Of a DNA stretch of 64,000 bases, positions 58,268-64,000 are shown piece after piece. The notes below the pieces were generated by a model. It ran no database searches, had not been told where the DNA came from, and saw only the letters and a program-made list of their open reading frames with translations. How positions within the stretch are numbered: position 1 is the first letter of the stretch; every line of letters starts with the position of its first letter. Source of the DNA: Tillandsia leiboldiana (lineage: Eukaryota > Streptophyta > Magnoliopsida > Poales > Bromeliaceae); the NCBI GenBank assembly GCA_029204045.2, contig CM055071.1, positions 18,510,867 through 18,574,866 on the forward strand. The letters run 5' to 3'. The position numbers were made by a program, and so were the translations under genes.

Positions 58268-58567
58268 TGTTGGGTTATATGAATAATAGGATCTAAATAG
58301 GGGAAAAAACACCTAGAGGGGGGTGAATAGGTGTAAACCATAAACACTCAAAAATCTTTGCGATATAAAAACCCAATGCGGAAAAATAAATAACACGCAG
58401 AGATTTTTACGTGGAAAACTCCAAACCGGAGTAAAAAACCACGGGACCGATAACACGGTGAAATCCACTAGAATTAAACACGTACAAGGTGATATACCGT
58501 ACTCACAGACGACTCAACCTTTTCCATACGCTCCTAGTTGATCTTCTCCGCTCGCTCCACGACGCTT

Positions 58568-58746
58568 CTCGAATCCACGATGTGCGTCCAACGCCGAATC
58601 CACGGCGTCCAACGTCGAGTCCACGACATCCGACCGAATCCACGGTCTTCACCCAGTAGCACGCTTCGAATCCACGAACGTACCTCGCTCCGAATCCACG
58701 AGAGCGGTTGCACCTTGAATCCACAAGGCCACGCGAGTCCACGCGC
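58568..58746 (-). repeat. Hairpin array with constant AATCCA/AGTCCA loop (Sire-G LTR)
   Basis: Eight units. Stems: TCG/CGA, ACGCCG/CGGCGT, GTCG/CGAC (loop AGTCCA), GACCG/CGGTC, TTCG/CGAA, GCTCCG/CGAGAGC (one bulge), CCTTG/CAAGG and CGCG/CGCG (loop AGTCCA). Lies downstream of the TATA box in element sense. Confidence 0.78.
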
Positions 58747-59030
58747 CGATTTTGGGGTAAATCGTTTTTTTTGGGTGGTGATGATCCGCCGAATACTTAG
58801 ATTAGAAATAGATCGGAAATACCATCTAAGTATTCATTGATTTGATTCAACTCAAAATGTGAGTATGAAAACCTAGAATCAAATCAATCAATATAGATGA
58901 AGAAACATAAGATAGAATCTATGATTTCCTTTCTTCTCTATATGTGGATCTTAGGCCGTATATAGGATTATATATTATTATGACGGCTATTTGGATTTTC
59001 GGCTTACCCTAGAAAAAAGAATCATAGGGT

Positions 59031-59040
59031 CTATTTATAG
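59031..59040 (-). promoter_or_regulatory. Putative TATA box, Sire-G LTR
   Basis: Minus strand CTATAAATAG, about 65 bp downstream (element sense) of the last palindrome. Confidence 0.65.
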
Positions 59041-59104
59041 GTTAGAAACCCTTGGAAGAAGATAAGGATCAAAAACTAACCTTTTCTGGAGTTTTTACAT
59101 GACG

Positions 59105-59394
59105 ACGATCCGGATCGGAGATCGGCGATCCGGATTGCAGTAGCGAGAAAAACAGATTCCAGAAAAACGAAGGTTCGGGATCCGGATCGAAGTGCTTGAT
59201 CCGGATCGTTCATACAGTTCACCAAACATCAACGTTCGGGATCCGGATTGCAGTAGCCTGATCCGGATCGTTCAAATAAAATGGTAAACTCAGTGTTCGG
59301 GATCCGGATCAAGGGAAGCTACGATCCGGATTGAACTGGTGTATGAACGAACCACCTTCGGGATCCGGATTGCACAATCTGACCCGGATCCTGA
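59105..59394 (-). repeat. GATCCGGATC palindrome cluster (Sire-G LTR)
   Basis: About ten copies of GATCCGGATC or one-base variants in 290 bp of U3. Confidence 0.85.
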
Positions 59395-59617
59395 ACATGT
59401 CCCATGTCCAGTTTTTGATATTTATGTAATACCAAATCCATCCAAGTGTTTCTACGCTATAAGAAGTATTCGGATCACCAAAGATATTAAGTTAAACATA
59501 CCTGATCCTTTTGAATTCTTCTTTCTTGAGATTGAGTTATATGATCCAACTTCCTTTACCTTCAATCTTCAAGACTTAACTGAATTCACGAAATACGCCA
59601 ACTCAAATTCCGTAACA

Positions 59618-60356
59618 ATCTCCCCATTTGGCGGTTTCGTGACAAAACATAGATCCACTCAAGAAAATTCAAAAAGATATTTTTGTTGCTATCACCATAC
59701 AACAAAAATTTACAATGGAGATCCAAAATAAAATACATGAGTTAAACTCCTAAAAACAGACTCTAGACTTAGACATCTGTACTCTCTGCAAAGGAAATCA
59801 TTCTTGACAAAAGAAATCGTTAGATACCTCGAGAATTTTATATCATTCAAAAACCACATACAGAGATGAAGTTTATACTCATTTATACTTACCATGACAT
59901 TTATACATTCAGATATGTAAACTGATCATAGTTAAAACACCAACATATCTTCTATGCAATCAATTACCAAATGTCATGTTAGTGAACATCAACTTGTTAG
60001 TTATATTACATGCCCAAATAGTTAGACGAATAGTTAGTCGAGGCATGCATTCAAACACAAATGAAAACCGAAAGTTGAAGTTCTACTTACCATTCAAGTT
60101 GAGGTTATACTTACCTCTATAGTTTCAAGTTTTCTCAGTAACCATTGTATCATTGTTTATACTTTTGTTTATACTTCTCTCTCCCCCTTTTTGTCACAAA
60201 AGTTAGCCAAAAAATTACCAAAATGGAGAGAATAGTTAACAGTTCAAGTACCAGAAGTTTGAGAACAAAAACTTAAAACTAAAACTTAAAAACCTGCACA
60301 AAAAAAGTAAAAAAAAAAATGAAGTTCCTGCACAAGAGAATTAGTAGACAAACAAT
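59618..60356 (-). other. Sire-G 3' noncoding region and polypurine tracts
   Basis: Terminal PPT at 59618-59634 (minus CCGCCAAATGGGGAGAT, one base off the GGGGGAGAT consensus) and a second AAAAAGGGGGAGAGAG tract at about 60179-60196. The rest is AT-rich and homologous to the Sire-D 3' region. No gene. Confidence 0.7.
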
Positions 60357-61807
60357 TCAAGCATCTGAATCTGAGTCATCCGAGGCGCTGTATCCCATTT
60401 TCGAGAACGTTTTCTGCATTAACTTCTTTATTGACGAGACCGTCTTAGTTAATGTGATTTGGGATGCTGTGATTATCTCGACTTCTTCGGAGATTCGCCT
60501 CTGCTCTTTGGTGATTTGCTCTTGTTGAAAAGATAGGCGCTGTTGTTGCTTGAAAATCGAAGTTACCGATGCTTGATCATCCGCGCCGGGTGCTTGTTGA
60601 GACGGTGAGGCAGAGGTGCCGACACAAGGTTTCTTTCCAGTGGAGGGTGTCGGAGTAACATGTGGTAATTTGTGAAGTGACTTTATAATCGTTGACTCAT
60701 CTATCATCCCCCAACAGTGTTGATATGATGTCGAGCTTATATCAATTTCAAACTTTTGCAAGATCCTCATGATGATTAATGGAAATGGAAGTCGCTCAGA
60801 AGGATGAGGATGCACAACATACCTTGACATTCTATTCCAAATTATGTAGGGGATGTTCATGTTCAATCCTACAGCCTCAGAGGGATGACCTATGAGATAT
60901 AAGAACAGCATTCTATCCCATCTCACTAACTTGGTCTGCATGTTAGGAAGAATGTTGTAACATGTGATGAAATTAAGAAATCGGTACTCCAGCCGAAGAT
61001 GTTTAGATTTTACACTTTTGCCATCAGCTGTTCAGTTCCTTCCAAATAAATTTTTCCTATCACGGTTTGCCACAAGGCATTCGTCAAACTTCTTCCCGTC
61101 AAATAGTTGATCCCCGATGTGTTGGATTCCATTCCAAGGACTTCGCCGATTAATTGCGGAGTGATTTTAAGTTTCATCCCTTGGATATTTGTATAGAAAT
61201 GCATTGAGCCACGTTCATCTTCTTGAAGATGTCTTGCATTCGTGTAGAAGGTTCTTACACGATACAAGCAATACCCAAGTAATTCAGGGAATCGGCAGAC
61301 TTGGATGAGATTAGCTTGCTCAATTAAAGTTCCAAACTCTGGTGAGTGATTTCGGAGAGCTTCAACGTTGACATGTCGTTCACCGATACATTCACGATGT
61401 TCAAAAGCTCGAAGGCGATCAATGCTGACGAACACTCCTTCCACCCGAGGCGGGGAGTCAGGAACCATTGGCTTGCTAGCATTAGCCTCTCGTGCTTGTC
61501 CAAAGCGTCGAGCAAGTCGTTTCCTTTTTACCGAGACGGTCGGTGACGACATAGGTGCTTTTCCTGTGTCAATGGGTGCCTTTCCTTTTGATCCATTGGA
61601 AGCCTTTTGTTCAGGTTTAACGGGCATTGATTCCTCATCATTCATTAACACGTCCCAGTCTACTTCATCATTATTTGTTTCAGTTTCCGAGTCACTAATC
61701 AGATCAAATTCACCTTTTCGTTGAAGTTTCTTGGCTCTTTTCAGTTTATTGGTTGCTCGAGTATGCACCATTGTGACTAACAGCAAGATAATCCATGAGA
61801 CTTCCAT
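60357..61807 (-). CDS. Sire-G env-like protein gene, one frameshift
   Basis: Extra gene downstream of pol in a dicot-type Sirevirus, usually called env-like; the family's function is not established. I place the start at 61807 (M-E-V-S-W-I-I-L-L-L-V) just after a splice acceptor. Next come a basic stretch (KLKRAKKLQRKG), an acidic stretch, a second basic region, a central domain with RWDRMLFLYLIGHPSE, and a C-terminal coiled coil (QQQRLSFQQEQITKEQRR) with an acidic tail. The short hydrophobic N-terminus could be an anchor but is weak. Frame is lost near 61025, where one base appears to be missing from an A run; 1451 nt plus one equals 484 codons. Sire-C aligns across this point without the shift. 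Confidence 0.7.
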
Positions 61808-61837
61808 AGCTGTGCGTGCTTTAAGAGGATTGAAATC

Positions 61838-62220
61838 CTGTGAAGAGCAACTCAAGAACACGAAAAAATTGTTAATTTTCAAAAATTAGAAAAATTGTAC
61901 CCAAACAATCATTATCATGTAGAGAGACTAGGAATCAAATTAGTTTTTCAAAAGGAAATTTAAAAATAGATCAATTGCATGATTTTGGAAAATTCCCATT
62001 ATATGCCCTAAAACAGAAATTTTTGAAATCGAAGATCAAAAATCCGTTTATCTTGAGAATACCTAGCATATAATCAAAACTAATCTACCCAGAGTTCTTA
62101 TTTCAAAAGAAATTTGATCAAAAACCATCCACAAATGAAATTGATACAAGAAATTCATCACGTTTTGAGGAGGAATAAGAAAAACTGTGAAAAACCGAGA
62201 TTTTGATCAATAAAACTTAC
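61838..62220 (-). other. Predicted 383-bp intron in Sire-G env-like 5' UTR
   Basis: In element sense: donor CCAA|GTAAGT (62220), AT-rich body with stops in all frames, pyrimidine-rich acceptor TTGCTCTTCACAG (61838). The acceptor half is strongly conserved in Sire-D (37680-37767), including GGGTACAATTTTT and GAAAATTAACAATT. The start codon follows 30 nt downstream. Splicing itself is inferred. Confidence 0.6.
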
Positions 62221-62334
62221 TTGGAATTGAAGAACTTGAGTTTGAAAGCTTCCAAGATGGATGAAATCTAGAGAGAGAAGCTCTGGAAACTTTGGAACAA
62301 AAGATTGGAGTAAAAGAAATCAAAACCCTTTTGT

Positions 62335-62345
62335 TCTATATAAAA
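62335..62345 (-). promoter_or_regulatory. Putative internal promoter (TATA) for the Sire-G env-like gene
   Basis: Minus strand TTTTATATAGA, 115 nt upstream of the predicted splice donor, followed by a pyrimidine-rich leader (TCTCTCTCTAGATTTC) typical of plant 5' UTRs. The GATCCGGATC cluster at 62355-62508 lies directly upstream, mirroring the LTR promoter layout. Confidence 0.55.
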
Positions 62346-62354
62346 CCCTAGCCG

Positions 62355-62508
62355 CGATCCGGATCAGTTCGTGATTACGATCCGGATCGGCTACCCGCAG
62401 TGAAAAACTGCGTTCGGGATCCGGATCGGCAGGTCCAATCCGGATCGTCTGCCCGCAGAAGAATATCTGCGTTCGGGATCCGGATCGGCAGGTCCAATCC
62501 GGATCGGC
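62355..62508 (-). repeat. GATCCGGATC palindrome cluster upstream of env-like gene
   Basis: Six copies of GATCCGGATC or AATCCGGATC with an approximate 67-bp direct repeat (GTTCGGGATCCGGATCGGCA appears twice). Located between pol and env, outside any LTR. Confidence 0.85.
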
Positions 62509-63441
62509 TCCAACTTTTTCTTTAGAAAATTTCAGAGAAATTCTAGAAAAACCAGAAAAAGATTGTAAGCACTTTTGTGTATCAACTTTAAATGAAAATC
62601 ATCGTTTCATACAACAAGAAATAGATTATACCAAATCTATCAATAACATCTAACAAATAAAACGAAAATTTATAAAAATTAAATCCTTTAAAGTTGAACA
62701 ACTTCAATTACATCTAACTTGATCTTATGAGTAATGCCTTTATCAAATCATCAATTCGGTAAAGAAAATGAAATACAAAGATCAATAGATGTCTAACATC
62801 CCAGATAAATTAGATAATATATCTAGTCAATTTATTGAAGAGAGTGGCTCTTTGAGCATCTTTCATTAAAAATCCCACCTTATACCAACCTTGAAATTTT
62901 GACAGAGTCAAGTATTTCAACATGCATTTTAATTAATCAAACATGAAAAACCTTGCTTGGTATACATGTGGTAGCTGCACACAGTACTCGGACGACCGAG
63001 GTGGTAGCTTTTTCCTCCATGTGGTGGTAGTTTTCACACTCCTCATTGGGATGTAACTCTTTCCACATCTTTTGAGCATAGTACTTTTTCTTTGACTCCC
63101 CCTCAATTGGCTATCAATTATTTAAGATATAAAGTATTCAGCCAAATATTGATCTCGATTTCATACTCGACTAAATAGTCAAATAAGATAAAAACTATAC
63201 CAAGAGATCATCGAGAGAGAAATTGACTTTGATCAAAACAAAGATAAGTTAATTGACATAAATGATCATTGCATCAAATGAAATATTATGATATCTAAGG
63301 CATAATAGATTTCTAAATATATAAAAGGATGCAGTCAAAGTCAATAAAACTAATGCTCAATTAATATTCTATGTCTAAGCATAGATAATGAACAAAAACA
63401 CAAAAACAAAACCTAACCTAAACAAGAGTTTCAAAAAGGGT
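62509..63441 (-). other. Sire-G pol-env spacer
   Basis: AT-rich noncoding stretch. The part at 62844-63080 is conserved with 40594-40850 of Sire-E, including GTGGCTCTTTGAGCATCTTTC and repeated CATGTGGTGGTAG/CATGTGGTAGC motifs. I see nothing in the remainder. Confidence 0.6.
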
Positions 63442-64000
63442 TTATTTCAAGGAAGGCATTCCAATTGGTTTACGCAAATGAATAAAACGTTTTTGATCCA
63501 AAGGTTTTGTTAAAATGTCAGCTAATTGATCTTCAGTTGAAATGTAGGAAATTTGAAGAATATTTGATTCAACTAGCTCTCTAAGAAAATGATATCTAAG
63601 TTCAATGTGTTTTGTTCTAGAGTGCAACACAGGGTTTTTTGAAATGTTTATAGCACTTGTGTTGTCACATAAAACAGTTACCGAAGTTGCTGAAATCCGG
63701 AAGTCGCTCAACACGCTTTTCATCCAAATAAGTTGAGTCAAACAACTACCCGCTGAGATGTATTCCGCTTCGGCAGTCGAGAGTGCAATGCAGTTTTGCT
63801 TTTTACTATGCCATGCAACAAGACAATGGCCAAGATAAAAACATGCACCACTCGTACTTTTCCGATCATCCACAGATCCTGCCCAATCGGTATCTGAGTA
63901 TCCAATAATATCTAAACTTGTTCCCATAGGATACCAAATTCCGAAGTTTACAGTTCCTTTGACGTACCGGATGATCCGTTTCACCGCTTTCAGGTGAACC
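63442..64000 (-). CDS. Sire-G pol, C-terminal part: copia RNase H
   Basis: Open minus-strand frame from the window edge to a stop at 63442, about 185 codons of the end of a Ty1/copia polyprotein. It covers the RT-RNase H connection (KAVKRIIRYVKGT) and RNase H, with catalytic acidic residues in YSDTDWAGS, the E of LSTAEAEY and the D of LCDNTSA, then the R-T-K-H-I-E block and the terminal STEDQLADILTKPL. RNase H removes the RNA strand during reverse transcription. No frameshift or stop in the visible part. Upstream gag, protease, integrase and RT lie beyond the window, so whether the element is autonomous cannot be judged. Confidence 0.95.
   Translation of the reverse strand, partial: VHLKAVKRIIRYVKGTVNFGIWYPMGTSLDIIGYSDTDWAGSVDDRKSTSGACFYLGHCLVAWHSKKQNCIALSTAEAEYISAGSCLTQLIWMKSVLSDFRISATSVTVLCDNTSAINISKNPVLHSRTKHIELRYHFLRELVESNILQISYISTEDQLADILTKPLDQKRFIHLRKPIGMPSLK

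Larger units (their letters stand above)
58268..59617 (-). repeat. 3' LTR of Sire-G
   Basis: 1350 bp, element sense TGTTACGGAATTTG ... AACCCAACA. PPT on its right (59618-59634) shows it is the 3' LTR of a minus-strand element. U3 palindromes 59105-59394, TATA 59031-59040, hairpin array 58568-58746, GGGGGTGAATAGG block near 58318-58333. Very similar in organisation to the Sire-D LTR. The 5' LTR is outside the window. Confidence 0.9.

Overview
This is a 64-kb piece of a plant nuclear genome, almost certainly a seed plant and probably a eudicot (inference). It is built almost entirely from nested LTR retrotransposons. I see no host gene, tRNA or rRNA, and nothing bacterial. The evidence is Ty3/gypsy and Ty1/copia LTRs with TG...CA ends, primer sites matching initiator tRNA-Met (TGGTATCAGAGC), polypurine tracts, decayed or partial gag/pol, plant TATA boxes and many nested insertions. 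Two 100-N assembly gaps (3751-3850 and 37562-37661) interrupt it. Element labels (Gyp1-A, Sire-E and so on) are mine.

Layout. 1-3750: Gyp1-A (gypsy, minus), internal end plus a truncated 4-kb LTR. 3988-8079: Gyp5-J, a large gypsy LTR (minus) cut by Sire-C. 8080-10859: Sire-C (copia/Sirevirus, minus), 3' LTR and C-terminal part of an env-like gene, cut by Gyp3-H. 10860-24642: Gyp3-H (plus), split by the complete 11.9-kb Gyp1-B (minus, 11316-23223). 24643-36141: complete 11.5-kb Gyp1-I (plus). 36142-37561: second Gyp5 fragment. 37662-46937: Sire-D (plus), whose env-like gene is split by the complete 6.4-kb Sire-E (minus, 38207-44641). 46938-55525: Gyp2-F (minus), a tandem internal-LTR-internal-LTR arrangement carrying a 56-bp minisatellite and a 466-bp TRIM-like insertion. 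55526-58267: Gyp4-K (plus) with an 80-bp minisatellite. 58268-64000: Sire-G (minus), 3' LTR, env-like gene and the end of pol, running off the window.

How the parts relate. Gyp1 copies share a dead, integrase-less protease-RT-RNase H remnant of about 3.4 kb between 4-kb LTRs, yet their LTR pairs are very similar. The family therefore looks non-autonomous and moved in trans (LARD-like). Sire-E is likewise a young derivative that keeps gag, UTRs and LTRs but has lost pol and env; Sire-G-like copies could supply the missing functions.

Most notable signals. (1) All four Sirevirus LTRs carry an array of short hairpins with a constant loop (AATCCA/TGGATT) and stems that differ in sequence but stay complementary. 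(2) The Sire-G env-like gene appears to have its own TATA promoter, an intron of about 383 bp and an upstream GATCCGGATC palindrome cluster like the one in front of the LTR TATA box; the intron end is conserved in Sire-D. (3) One site inside the gypsy LTRs has been replaced by unrelated tandem arrays in different families. (4) The TRIM-like element has a perfect 5-bp target duplication but an inverted copy of its 3' end where its 5' LTR should be.
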